Of a stretch of DNA of 64,000 nt, positions 1-7,844 are shown piece after piece. The DNA is taken from positions 843,001 through 907,000 of the forward strand of contig NZ_CP146077.1 of assembly GCF_037023725.1 (NCBI RefSeq). Direction: 5' to 3'. The position numbers were made by a program, and so were the translations under genes. How positions within the stretch are numbered: position 1 is the stretch's first letter; each line of letters begins with the position of its first letter. This stretch comes from Pseudomonas bubulae (GTDB lineage: Bacteria; Pseudomonadota; Gammaproteobacteria; Pseudomonadales; Pseudomonadaceae). The notes beneath the pieces are model-generated. The model did no database searches. It worked only from the letters and a program-made list of their open reading frames with translations, and was not told the DNA's origin.

Positions 1-387
1 CGCGTAGGCCGCATCTACGGGGTGTGCCGCTGCCAGTGCGTGGGTTGCGCGGGAGGCATCGCGACCCAGGCCGATCTGCAGCTGGCGGGCCAGGTACACC
101 AGTTGCTGGCAATCCGTAGCGCAACCCTGAGGCGCGGTCACCAGCAGCTGCCAGCGTTGTTCATCGGCCGTCACCCCAAGGGCAGCGCGGCTTTGCCCGT
201 TGCCGATTAGCTCGCCGTGGTAGCTGCGGCTTTCGGGCAGCCAGAATTTGAGTTGGTACATGCACGTGGCCAGCACCATCGGGCCGACGGTGAGCAGCAA
301 AATAAGGATCAGTTGCAAGCGCCCGCGCCGTCGTGTGGTCGGGGGCAGGGTGCGTGTGCTTTCAGGCGGATTGATGGCCGTTCCCAT
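1..387 (-). CDS. Small membrane-anchored protein of the cox operon (3' end outside window)
   Basis: Reads off the left edge, so only the first 129 codons are seen. ATG at 387 follows a good AGGAGAA site and overlaps the end of SURF1 by 26 bases, so it is translationally linked to the cytochrome oxidase operon. The short basic N-terminus (residues 1-23) is followed by one hydrophobic segment (about 24-43), giving an N-in single-pass topology with a periplasmic domain. That domain has a Cys89-x3-Cys93 pair, the spacing used by Sco copper chaperones, but the usual Pro after the second Cys is absent. Pseudomonas carries an unnamed gene at this place between SURF1 and ctaA. A role in oxidase assembly is inferred from position only. 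Confidence 0.75.
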   Translation of the reverse strand, partial: MGTAINPPESTRTLPPTTRRRGRLQLILILLLTVGPMVLATCMYQLKFWLPESRSYHGELIGNGQSRAALGVTADEQRWQLLVTAPQGCATDCQQLVYLARQLQIGLGRDASRATHALAAAHPVDAAYA

Positions 388-1099
388 GGCGTTTCTCCTG
401 AGCAGTGTGCCAGCCGAGATACAGATAAAGACCGAGTAACGCCAGTGCCATGGCGAACCATTGCACGGCATAGGCGGTGTGTTTTTCCGGGCCCATGCCC
501 GTGGAGATCAGTGGCCAGTCGGCCAGATACGCTGCGGGCCCGGGGGCGATGCGCACCTCGTCGGCAAAGCCTTCACGGCCCAGTTCGGCCCACAGTTTGG
601 CTGGCATCACAGCCGTCACCAGCCGTGGCCAGGGTGCGCCCAGCGGGTCGGGGTGCAGCTGGAAGGGCGCTCCCGGTGATTCGTAGACCCAGGCCTGAAT
701 ATCCAGTATCTGCTCCGGGGTGCTGAACTCGGGTGGCTTAAGGCGGCTCGGCCATGGCAACCAGCCGCGATTAAGCCACAGCCACTGGCCGCTGGCCTGA
801 TCCTGAAAGGGCTGCAGCAACTCCACACCGACCTTGCCATCGCGCATGCGGTTGTCCAGGAGCAGGCTGTGTTGACCGTCGAAATGGCCGCGCAGCTGCA
901 CGCGGCGAAAGGCCGGATCATCGAAGGTGAGCAATTGCCCGACGGTCACCGGTGCAGCCACCTGACGCTCGGCGTAGTGGTTGAGCAACTCACGCTTTTG
1001 CTCGCCCCGGTCAAGCTGCCAGAAGCCCAGAAACACCAGCAGCGGCAGCACCGCCAACACCACCAGCGTGGGGGCAAAACCAGGGCGAAAGCGCGTCAT
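362..1099 (-). CDS. SURF1 family cytochrome oxidase assembly protein
   Basis: 245 residues. SURF1 proteins help insert heme a into subunit I of aa3-type oxidases at the inner membrane. The fold is recognisable: an N-terminal membrane helix (PTLVVLAVLPLLVFLGFWQL, around residues 9-28) ending in the family's GxWQL motif, a periplasmic middle domain, and a second helix near the C-terminus (YAVQWFAMALALLGLYLYLG). An in-frame start 33 bases upstream is possible, but the ATG at 1099 overlaps the coxC stop as ATGA, the usual coupling arrangement, and gives the expected length. In many pseudomonads a small DUF2909 gene lies between coxC and SURF1. Here there is no room for it. Confidence 0.9.
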   Translation of the reverse strand: MTRFRPGFAPTLVVLAVLPLLVFLGFWQLDRGEQKRELLNHYAERQVAAPVTVGQLLTFDDPAFRRVQLRGHFDGQHSLLLDNRMRDGKVGVELLQPFQDQASGQWLWLNRGWLPWPSRLKPPEFSTPEQILDIQAWVYESPGAPFQLHPDPLGAPWPRLVTAVMPAKLWAELGREGFADEVRIAPGPAAYLADWPLISTGMGPEKHTAYAVQWFAMALALLGLYLYLGWHTAQEKRHGNGHQSA

Positions 1100-1983
1100 A
1101 GCACGTAAACAAACAAGAACAAGCCGAGCCACACAACATCAACAAAATGCCAGTACCAGGTTGCGGCCTGGAATCCGAACTGGTGCTCGGCATTGAAGTG
1201 GCCGCGCACAATACGGATCAGCATGATCAGCAAAATCAGCGCGCCGATGGTCACGTGGGCACCGTGAAAACCGGTGAGCATAAAGAAGGTCGCACCATAG
1301 ATGCCTGAGCCCAGAGTCAACCCCAGCTCTTTGTAGGCGTGAACATATTCCTCGGCCTGGAACCCCAGGAAGCCTGCACCCAGCAACACCGTCAGCCCCA
1401 GCCAGAACTTCAACGCGCCGCGATGGCCCTTGTTCAGTGCATGGTGGGCGATGGTCAGGGTGACGCTGGAACTGACCAGCAATACGGTGTTGAGCAGCGG
1501 CAAGCCCCACGGGCTGATGGTGCCTTTGGGGGGCGGGTACAGGGCAGGGTCGGGGGTGTGCAGCAGTGGCCAGGTGAACTGAAAGTCGGGCCACAGCATA
1601 TGTGCCACTGCCTTGCTGCCTTCGCCCCCCAACCACGGGCCGGCAAAGTGGCGTACATAAAACAGCGCACCAAAAAAGGCGAGAAAGAACATCACCTCGG
1701 AAAAAATAAACCAGGTCATGCCCCAGCGAAAGGAGCGGTCGAGCTGCGAGCTGTAAAGCCCGGCGCGACTCTCTTTGATCACCGCGCCAAACCAGCCGAA
1801 CATCATGTAGGCAACGATCAGACCGCCGACGAAAAAGATCAGCGGCCCGTGGGATTCAGGCCGCGCCGCCTTCAGATCGTTGAACCATGTCCCCAGTCCA
1901 TACACCGTGACCAGCAAGCCAATGGTGGCAATGATCGGCCACTTGCTTTGCGCCGGGACGTAGTACTGATCGTGAGTTGCCAT
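1096..1983 (-). CDS. coxC: Cytochrome c oxidase subunit III
   Basis: 295 residues, the usual length for bacterial subunit III. Seven hydrophobic segments are visible, together with the conserved FxxEVMFFLAFF stretch, the GFHGxHVTIG motif and the C-terminal WHFVDVVWLGLF. Subunit III stabilises the catalytic core and feeds the D proton channel; it holds no redox centre. It lies 12 bases downstream of ctaG and its TGA overlaps the SURF1 ATG, so it sits mid-operon. Confidence 0.95.
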   Translation of the reverse strand: MATHDQYYVPAQSKWPIIATIGLLVTVYGLGTWFNDLKAARPESHGPLIFFVGGLIVAYMMFGWFGAVIKESRAGLYSSQLDRSFRWGMTWFIFSEVMFFLAFFGALFYVRHFAGPWLGGEGSKAVAHMLWPDFQFTWPLLHTPDPALYPPPKGTISPWGLPLLNTVLLVSSSVTLTIAHHALNKGHRGALKFWLGLTVLLGAGFLGFQAEEYVHAYKELGLTLGSGIYGATFFMLTGFHGAHVTIGALILLIMLIRIVRGHFNAEHQFGFQAATWYWHFVDVVWLGLFLFVYVL

Positions 1984-1995
1984 GGGGCGTTCTCC

Positions 1996-2568
1996 TTATC
2001 GGGAAGGCTGGTCAGCGGCCTTGCCGGCGATGGCGGCGACGGGCGGATGGCGAGCGGTGATATCGAACAGCGTGTAAGCCAGCGTCAGGTGTTTCACATC
2101 CTTGGGCATGGCCTGATCGACGATAAAGCGCATGGGCATTTCGATCCGTTCACCCGGTTGCAGCACCTGTTGGGTAAAGCAAAAGCACTCGGTCTTGTGG
2201 AAGTACCGGGCCGCTTCGGCGGGCGAAATGCTCGGCACTGCCTGCGCTGACATCGGTTGACCGGTAGGGTTGTAGGCAACAAAGACCATCTCGTTGACCG
2301 CGCCCGGATTGACCACCAGTTGATCGCCCTTGGGGTAGAACTCCCACACCATGTCGATGGCATTGGTAGACAGGAATTGCACCCGTACCTGACGGCTCGG
2401 GTCGACCACTTGCTCCCCTTCGTACTGCCCGGCGGTCTTGCCATTGATGCCAAAGGCCTTGCACATCACGTCGTAAATCGGCACCAGGGCAAAGCCGAAG
2501 GCAAACATCACCACCACCAGCAGCGACAGGCGCAGGACCAGGCGTTTGATGGGGGTTGAGTTGTTCAC
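1996..2568 (-). CDS. ctaG: Cytochrome c oxidase assembly protein CtaG (Cox11 family)
   Basis: Copper chaperone that delivers Cu to the CuB site of subunit I. One N-terminal membrane helix (about residues 8-28) precedes a periplasmic immunoglobulin-like domain containing the Cox11 copper motif ECFCFTQQ, with CFCF as the metal-binding cysteine pair. The longer open frame starts in the upstream repeat. I place the start at GTG 2568, which follows AAGGAG at good spacing and gives 190 residues beginning VNNSTPIKR, as in related proteins. It lies between coxA and coxC, the standard Pseudomonas order. Confidence 0.92.
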   Translation of the reverse strand: MNNSTPIKRLVLRLSLLVVVMFAFGFALVPIYDVMCKAFGINGKTAGQYEGEQVVDPSRQVRVQFLSTNAIDMVWEFYPKGDQLVVNPGAVNEMVFVAYNPTGQPMSAQAVPSISPAEAARYFHKTECFCFTQQVLQPGERIEMPMRFIVDQAMPKDVKHLTLAYTLFDITARHPPVAAIAGKAADQPSR

Positions 2569-2590
2569 GCTTGATCTCCTTGGAGCAAAA

Positions 2591-2689
2591 GCCCCTCTCC
2601 CAAAGGGAGAGGGGACTGACCGCACGCGGCCTCAAGAGCACCGCCAATCTGCTCCCTCTCCCTCTGGGAGAGGGTTGGGATGAGGGGCC
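2591..2689. repeat. CCCTCTCC/GGAGAGGG paired hairpin repeat inside the cox operon
   Basis: Two hairpins face each other: gcccctctccc-aaa-gggagagggg at the left and ccctctccctctgggagaggg at the right, separated by about 40 bases. A close relative is at 17649-17760 (same core, including ctgaccgcgcgcg and tcaagaacaccg-like spacer), with shorter versions at 46064-46100 and 51352-51436. It occupies the whole spacer between coxA and ctaG, so the operon transcript carries both stem-loops. It looks like a dispersed non-autonomous element. Confidence 0.75.
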
Positions 2690-2698
2690 TTTGGCCTT

Positions 2699-4288
2699 TC
2701 ACTTGATTTCCGGCGGCGTGGTAAAGGTGTGGTACGGCGCGGGCGAAGGCACGCTCCATTCCAGACCTTCGGCGCCGTCCCACGGCTTGGCCGGTGCTGG
2801 CGGCCCACCGCGGATGCATTTGATGACAATAAACAGGAACAAAAACTGCGTCGCTCCAAACATGAACCCACCAATCGACGACACCATGTTGAAATCGGCA
2901 AATTGCAGGTTGTAGTCCGGAATCCGCCGCGGCATACCCGCCAGTCCGACAAAGTGCATCGGGAAGAACGTCAGGTTCATGCCCACAAAGGACAGCCAGA
3001 AGTGCAGCTTGCCCAGGGTTTCGTCGTACATGTGACCGGTCCATTTCGGCAGCCAGTAGTAGGTCGAAGCGAAGATGCCAAAGATTGCCCCCGGCACCAG
3101 CACATAGTGGAAATGCGCCACCACAAAATAGGTGTCGTGGTACTGAAAGTCCGCCGGGGCAATGGCCAGCATCAACCCGGAAAACCCGCCGATGGTGAAC
3201 AGAATCACAAAGGCCACGGCAAACAGCATCGGCGTTTCAAAGGTCAGTGAGCCTTGCCACATGGTGCTGGCCCAGTTGAACACCTTGACCCCGGTGGGCA
3301 CCGCGATCAGCAGCGTGGCGTACATGAAGAACAGCTCGCCCACCAGCGGAATGCCCACCACAAACATATGGTGCGCCCATACGATAAACGACAGGAAGGC
3401 GATGCTGGCTGTGGCGTAGACCATCGAGGTGTAGCCAAACAGCGGCTTGCGCGAGAAGGTTGGAATGATCGCGCTGACCGCACCGAAGGCCGGCAGGATC
3501 ATGATGTACACCTCGGGATGGCCGAAAAACCAGAACACATGCTGGAACAGCACAGGGTCACCGCCACCTGCGGCGCTGAAAAAGCTGGTGCCGAAGTGGA
3601 TATCCATCAGCATCATCGTCACCACACCCGCGAGCACCGGCATTACCGCAATCAGCAGAAAGGCGGTGATTAACCAGGTCCAGACAAACAGGGGCATTTT
3701 CATCAGGGTCATGCCGGGGGCGCGCAGGTTGAGGATGGTGGCGATCACGTTTATCGCGCCCATGATCGAGCTGATGCCCATCAAATGGATTGCAAAAATG
3801 AAAAAGGTCACGCTTTCGGGTGCGTAGGTCGTGGACAGCGGCGCGTAGAACGTCCAGCCGAAGTTGGGCCCACCTCCGGCGGTGAATAGCGTCGAAACCA
3901 GCAGTAAAAATGCGGCGGGCAACAGCCAGAAGCTGAAGTTGTTCATCCGTGGCAAGGCCATGTCCGGTGCGCCGATCATCAGCGGGATCATCCAGTTGGC
4001 CAGGCCGACAAACGCCGGCATCACCGCGCCGAAGACCATGATCAGACCGTGCATGGTGGTCATCTGGTTGAAAAAGGCCGGGGCCACGATCTGCAGGCCG
4101 GGCTGGAACAGCTCGGCGCGAATCACCATGGCAAACGAGCCGCCAAGCAGAAACATGCAGAAGCTGAACCACAGGTACAAGGTGCCGATGTCCTTGTGGT
4201 TGGTGGTCAGCACCCAGCGCATCAGGCCTTTGGCCGGGCCATGGGCCTGACCGTCTGCATGGCCGTGGTCATCGATAACAGCACTCAT
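2699..4288 (-). CDS. coxA: Cytochrome c oxidase subunit I
   Basis: 529 residues, twelve membrane helices. Catalytic heme-copper subunit of an aa3/caa3-type terminal oxidase that reduces O2 to water and pumps protons. All ligands are visible: His80 (TTMHG) and His394 for heme a, His392 for heme a3 (AHFHYV), and His257, His306 and His307 for CuB. Tyr261 of HPEVY is the residue cross-linked to the CuB histidine, and Glu259 is the D-channel gate. The cytosolic N-terminus is rich in His and Asp. It lies 82 bases downstream of coxB, and ctaG follows after a repeat. Confidence 0.97.
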   Translation of the reverse strand: MSAVIDDHGHADGQAHGPAKGLMRWVLTTNHKDIGTLYLWFSFCMFLLGGSFAMVIRAELFQPGLQIVAPAFFNQMTTMHGLIMVFGAVMPAFVGLANWMIPLMIGAPDMALPRMNNFSFWLLPAAFLLLVSTLFTAGGGPNFGWTFYAPLSTTYAPESVTFFIFAIHLMGISSIMGAINVIATILNLRAPGMTLMKMPLFVWTWLITAFLLIAVMPVLAGVVTMMLMDIHFGTSFFSAAGGGDPVLFQHVFWFFGHPEVYIMILPAFGAVSAIIPTFSRKPLFGYTSMVYATASIAFLSFIVWAHHMFVVGIPLVGELFFMYATLLIAVPTGVKVFNWASTMWQGSLTFETPMLFAVAFVILFTIGGFSGLMLAIAPADFQYHDTYFVVAHFHYVLVPGAIFGIFASTYYWLPKWTGHMYDETLGKLHFWLSFVGMNLTFFPMHFVGLAGMPRRIPDYNLQFADFNMVSSIGGFMFGATQFLFLFIVIKCIRGGPPAPAKPWDGAEGLEWSVPSPAPYHTFTTPPEIK

Positions 4289-4370
4289 GTCCTGACTCCT
4301 GCAAACAGCTGGACCAAGAAGCCAGTGGCAGATTGCCCCCGACCGTTACGTGCACACATCCCCGGGCGGC

Positions 4371-5495
4371 TCATTTGCCTTGTTCCTGCTTGAGCGCCAG
4401 CACGTCTTTTGGTGTCACCATGTCGCCCTTGTTGTTGCCCCAGGCGTTGCGCTCGTAAGTCACCACCGCAGCGATGTCGACTTCCGACAGTTGCTTGCCG
4501 AAAGCGGCCATGGCGGTACCCGGTTTGCCGAAGAACACGCGGTGCAGGTGGTCGGCGGCAGGGCCGGTGGCAACAGGAGAACCCTTGAGTGCCGGGAACA
4601 TCGGCGGCAGGCCCTGGCCCTGAGCCTGGTGACAGGCCACGCAGGCGGTGTGATAGACCTTGTCGCCACGCGCCACCAACTCGTCGAGGGTCCACTCTTT
4701 ACTGGTCAACTCCTTGAGTTGCGCGGCCTGGGCCTTGCGTTCGGTCAACCAGGCGTCGTAATCGGCCCTGGTTTTGACATCAACCACAATCGGCATAAAG
4801 CCGTGGTCCTTGCCACACAGTTCGGCGCACTGGCCGCGGTAAAGGCCAGGCTTCTCGACGCGGGTCCAGGCCTCGTTGATAAACCCCGGAATGGCGTCAC
4901 GTTTGAGTGCAAAAGCCGGCACCCACCAGGAATGGATGACATCGGCCGAGGTCACCAAAAACCGCACCTTGGCGCCTATGGGCAAAACCAGCGGTTCATC
5001 GACCTCGAGCAGGTAATGCTCGCCCTTGGGGGCCTGGTTGTGGATCTGGTCGGCGGGGGTGGCCAGGTTGCTGAAAAACTCGACGTCCTGGCCCAGGTAT
5101 TTGTAATGCCATTTCCACTGATAGCCAGTGACCTGGATATCCACATCCGATTCACTGCTGTCATAGATATGGATCAGAGTGCGGGTCGCGGGTACAGCCA
5201 TGGCGATCAGGATCACCAGGGGGATGACTGTCCACAGGATTTCGACTCTGGTGCTCTCATGAAACCTGGCCGGTTGCTGGCCGGTGGAGCGACGGTGGAC
5301 GATCATCGACCAGAACATGGCCCCGAAGACGATGATGCCGATCACCACACAGATCCAGAAGATGGTCATGTGCAGGTCGAAGACCGCATGACTGACTTCG
5401 GTTGCACCTGGCGTCATATTCACGGTCCAGGCCGCTTGTGCCTGGCTGAACACTGACCACAACAGCAGGCCCATCCATAACTGTGGATGTCGCAT
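4371..5495 (-). CDS. coxB: Cytochrome c oxidase subunit II with fused cytochrome c domain
   Basis: 374 residues from ATG 5495, which has an AGGGGAA site; an upstream in-frame ATG at 5540 has none. The order is signal peptide (1-21), two membrane helices (about 43-65 and 86-108), CuA cupredoxin domain with His188, Cys223, Cys227, His231 and Met234 (CAELCGKDHGFM), then a C-terminal cytochrome c with CVACH at 285-289 and an axial Met candidate after it. The fused heme c makes this a caa3-type oxidase able to take electrons from soluble cytochrome c. First gene of the operon. Confidence 0.96.
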   Translation of the reverse strand: MRHPQLWMGLLLWSVFSQAQAAWTVNMTPGATEVSHAVFDLHMTIFWICVVIGIIVFGAMFWSMIVHRRSTGQQPARFHESTRVEILWTVIPLVILIAMAVPATRTLIHIYDSSESDVDIQVTGYQWKWHYKYLGQDVEFFSNLATPADQIHNQAPKGEHYLLEVDEPLVLPIGAKVRFLVTSADVIHSWWVPAFALKRDAIPGFINEAWTRVEKPGLYRGQCAELCGKDHGFMPIVVDVKTRADYDAWLTERKAQAAQLKELTSKEWTLDELVARGDKVYHTACVACHQAQGQGLPPMFPALKGSPVATGPAADHLHRVFFGKPGTAMAAFGKQLSEVDIAAVVTYERNAWGNNKGDMVTPKDVLALKQEQGK

Positions 5496-5650
5496 CGCGG
5501 TGTTCCCCTTTATTTTTCTTGTTATTGCGCCGGTCTGCATCTGTACACGGGCAGCGCTACAAGGGGGCGGTGTTCCAACCAGCTGTTCCTTACCGCCGAG
5601 CCTCGTCTGCTCAAGCAGTCGGGCGTCATCGAATAACGGTTACAAAAACG

Positions 5651-5678
5651 AGTATAGACACAGGGCCCGGCCCCGCAA
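5651..5678 (-). promoter_or_regulatory. Candidate promoter of the cox operon
   Basis: On the minus strand TTGCGG (5678-5673) and TATACT (5656-5651) are separated by 16 bases, about 155 bases upstream of coxB. The -10 is close to consensus, the -35 is weak. It is the best sigma70-like pair in the spacer. Stationary-phase control is known for this operon in P. aeruginosa but cannot be read from the sequence. Confidence 0.4.
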
Positions 5679-5771
5679 TATGAGGGGCCAAAACAATGAA
5701 ATAAGGGGCCATCGACAAATGGCACTCACTGCCCGGTCACAAAATGAATGACAATACTCCCCCTGAAAAAC

Positions 5772-5803
5772 CCCTCTCCTTGACCTGAGAGGGCTACTTT
5801 TTT
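5772..5803 (+). terminator. Terminator-like hairpin ahead of the 5842 gene
   Basis: CCCTCTC (5772-5778) pairs with GAGAGGG (5787-5793) and is followed by a six-T run at 5798-5803. It lies about 40 bases before the start codon on the same strand, and no rightward gene ends upstream. It may therefore be a decayed member of the CCCTCTCC repeat family or a leader attenuator. Confidence 0.35.
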
Positions 5804-5841
5804 AAAAGTACCCCCCTGTCTAGCACCCCCCTGGAGTTCCC

Positions 5842-6477
5842 ATGAACACCGCCGCCATCCGCGTGCAGATCTCGCGTGCCCAAGACCATGAGGCTGAAAC
5901 GGGTCTGCTCGCCAAGCATCTGGCCGCTCAATTGCCACACCTTCACACCGCCATCCAATTGCCTGAAGTCGACCGTAATGTGGTGATGACGCGTTTCGTC
6001 AGCGCCTATATCGACCAGGTGCCCGACTTGCTCGATGCGGCCAATGAAGTCGCTCGCGAGGCCGGTATCGAGTCGCAGATCAAGCCGATCCTGAAAATCG
6101 CCGAGCAATTCTTTGCCCAGCCATTGCCGCTGCTCGTTGGCCACGAAGGGCTGGAGGGTTTGCTGGACGAAGCGTACCTGGCGCACCGCCTGGTCGAAGA
6201 GGTCAACGACCTCTATATCAAGCACTTCCAGCAGCCGTTGATTCCGCTGGACATGACCGTGGCCAACCTGATCGCCCACCAGTTGATTGGCGAAGACTTT
6301 GCCAACCAGCTGGATGCCGCCGTGCATCATGCGGTTGACCTGATGCTCAACGAAGAGAGCTTTGCCCTGGAGTCGGTCGAAGCCTATCGCGAGCGCCTGA
6401 CCAGCCCTGAAACGGGCGCAGCCTGGAAGCGCTGGCCGTGCCTGTCCAAGCAATTGGGTGTTGGGCTGGCGTTGTAA
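5842..6477 (+). CDS. Conserved hypothetical protein beside the cox operon
   Basis: 211 residues, acidic, soluble, no signal peptide, membrane segment or cysteine cluster; mostly helix-forming sequence with many Leu/Ala/Glu. ATG 5842 follows CTGGAG. I recognise no catalytic motif. An unnamed gene also sits between coxB and a carbonic anhydrase gene in P. aeruginosa, so the neighbourhood, and probably the protein, is conserved in the genus. It is transcribed divergently from coxB. Function unknown. Confidence 0.8.
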   Translation: MNTAAIRVQISRAQDHEAETGLLAKHLAAQLPHLHTAIQLPEVDRNVVMTRFVSAYIDQVPDLLDAANEVAREAGIESQIKPILKIAEQFFAQPLPLLVGHEGLEGLLDEAYLAHRLVEEVNDLYIKHFQQPLIPLDMTVANLIAHQLIGEDFANQLDAAVHHAVDLMLNEESFALESVEAYRERLTSPETGAAWKRWPCLSKQLGVGLAL

Positions 6478-6495
6478 GATTTTTGCAGGCTTTTT

Positions 6496-6580
6496 GTGGG
6501 AGCTGGCTTGCCTGCGATGCAGACGCTGCGGTTTAACTGACATACCGCGCTGATGCAATCGCGAGCAAGCCCGCTCCCAC
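6496..6580. repeat. REP pair (inverted)
   Basis: A degenerate left copy gtgggagctggcttgcctgc and an inverted right copy gcgagcaagcccgctcccac enclose about 45 bases. This is the REPIN-like layout of fluorescent pseudomonads. It fills the gap between two convergent genes, where it can act as a stem-loop at both transcript ends. Confidence 0.85.
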
Positions 6581-6593
6581 CGCTCATGCGCGT

Positions 6594-7307
6594 TTAAAAC
6601 CGCGCTTTGGGCGTCGCGCTCGGGATCGGGCTGGTGCCGTCCAGTGGCAGGAATTCGCCCTTGTCGGCGTCGTAGGCCTTGATTGCGCTGGTTTCGATGT
6701 CGTAGACCCAGCCATGGATAAACAGATGCCCATTGGCCATACGCGACGCTACCGACGGGTGCGTGCGCAAGTGCTGCAGTTGGGCAATCACGTTCTCTTC
6801 CGTCAGCACGTGCATGCTTTCAGATTCATTGGCGCAGTTGCAGTTGTCCTGCACCATGGTCTTGGCCACTTCCACGTGGTGCAACCAGGCCTTTACCGTC
6901 GGCATTTTTTTCAGGCTGGCGGGGTTGAGCACGGCGCGCATCGCGCCACAATCGGAATGCCCGCAAATGATGATGTGCTGCACGCCCAGTGCCAGTACCG
7001 CGTACTCGATCGCCGTGGAAACACCACCGTTCATCTGACCGTAAGGCGGTACAACGTTGCCGACGTTACGGGTCACGAACAGATCGCCCGGTGCGCTCTG
7101 GGTGATCAGCTCCGGCACGATGCGCGAATCGGCACAGGCAATAAACATCGCACGGGGGTTTTGCGCCGTGGCCAGCTTTTTGAAAAAGGCTTCTTGTTCA
7201 GGGAAGATTTCGTGATGAAAGTGCAAAAAACCATCAACGATATGGTGCAGTGCTGAATCGGCACTTTCAGCTGCGGCCGAGGGCTGCGATTTAGGCTTGT
7301 CAGTCAT
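6594..7307 (-). CDS. Beta-class carbonic anhydrase
   Basis: 237 residues from ATG 7307 (AGGGAT site); a second in-frame ATG 18 bases upstream lacks a site. Interconverts CO2 and bicarbonate in the cytoplasm. The zinc ligands Cys58 (ACADSR), His117 and Cys120 (GHSDC) and the Asp60/Arg62 dyad are all present. About 40 Gln/Ala-rich N-terminal residues precede the core, as in the pseudomonad enzymes. It is transcribed towards the 5842 gene; the REP pair lies between them. Confidence 0.95.
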   Translation of the reverse strand: MTDKPKSQPSAAAESADSALHHIVDGFLHFHHEIFPEQEAFFKKLATAQNPRAMFIACADSRIVPELITQSAPGDLFVTRNVGNVVPPYGQMNGGVSTAIEYAVLALGVQHIIICGHSDCGAMRAVLNPASLKKMPTVKAWLHHVEVAKTMVQDNCNCANESESMHVLTEENVIAQLQHLRTHPSVASRMANGHLFIHGWVYDIETSAIKAYDADKGEFLPLDGTSPIPSATPKARF

Positions 7308-7349
7308 CGTTGTATCCCTGGGCAATGTGATGGCGGATATTACCTGAAC

Positions 7350-7844
7350 TCATTTCTGCGTCAAAACACCCAGTGCTTTGGCCGCTTCTTCGAGCTCCAG
7401 CTCACTGAATACCTGCACCCCTGCACGGGTCAGCAAGGCTGCAGTCACGCCCTGCCCCTCGACTTTGACACCCCTAAAGCTGCCGTCATAGGTCAGTCGA
7501 TTGCCGCAGGACGGGCTGTTGGCCTTGAGAATGGCAATGCGGATGCCGTGGCGCTCAACCAGCGCCAGTGCCTGACGCGCGCCGGACACAAACGCCTCGG
7601 TTACGTCTTCGCCTTCAGTGGTAATGACTGCAGCCTTGCCCGCGAGCACCTCGACCCCTTGGCCGCCGGGGATCTCTGCTGCAGCGCGTGGCGTGGGCAA
7701 GCCGCCCGCCACTTCCGGGCACAAGGCAATCACCCGGCCTTCGGCCTGCCATTGCGCCAGTAGTGCATAGGGGCCGCTGGCGCCGCCGTCGTAGCGTACG
7801 CGATGCCCCAGCAGGCAGCGACTGACCAGTACTTTGGGGCTCAT
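7350..7844 (-). CDS. DUF523 family protein (YbbK-like)
   Basis: 164 residues. The family signature is clear: VSRCLLGHRVRYDGG at the N-terminus, CPEVAGGLPTPR in the middle and ILKANSPSCGN towards the C-terminus. The conserved cysteines suggest metal or Fe-S binding, but no reaction is established for the family. ATG 7844 overlaps the stop of the upstream oxygenase gene as ATGA, so the two are co-translated; an in-frame GTG-like extension upstream has no site. Its neighbours do not reveal a substrate. Confidence 0.88.
   Translation of the reverse strand: MSPKVLVSRCLLGHRVRYDGGASGPYALLAQWQAEGRVIALCPEVAGGLPTPRAAAEIPGGQGVEVLAGKAAVITTEGEDVTEAFVSGARQALALVERHGIRIAILKANSPSCGNRLTYDGSFRGVKVEGQGVTAALLTRAGVQVFSELELEEAAKALGVLTQK

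Larger units (their letters stand above)
5496..5841. other. Divergent intergenic region between coxB and the 5842 gene
   Basis: 346 bases without a credible gene. It holds the candidate coxB promoter (5651-5678), a GC-rich run (5667-5690) and, near the rightward gene, a small terminator-like hairpin at 5772-5793. No recognisable operator or small RNA was seen. Confidence 0.6.
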
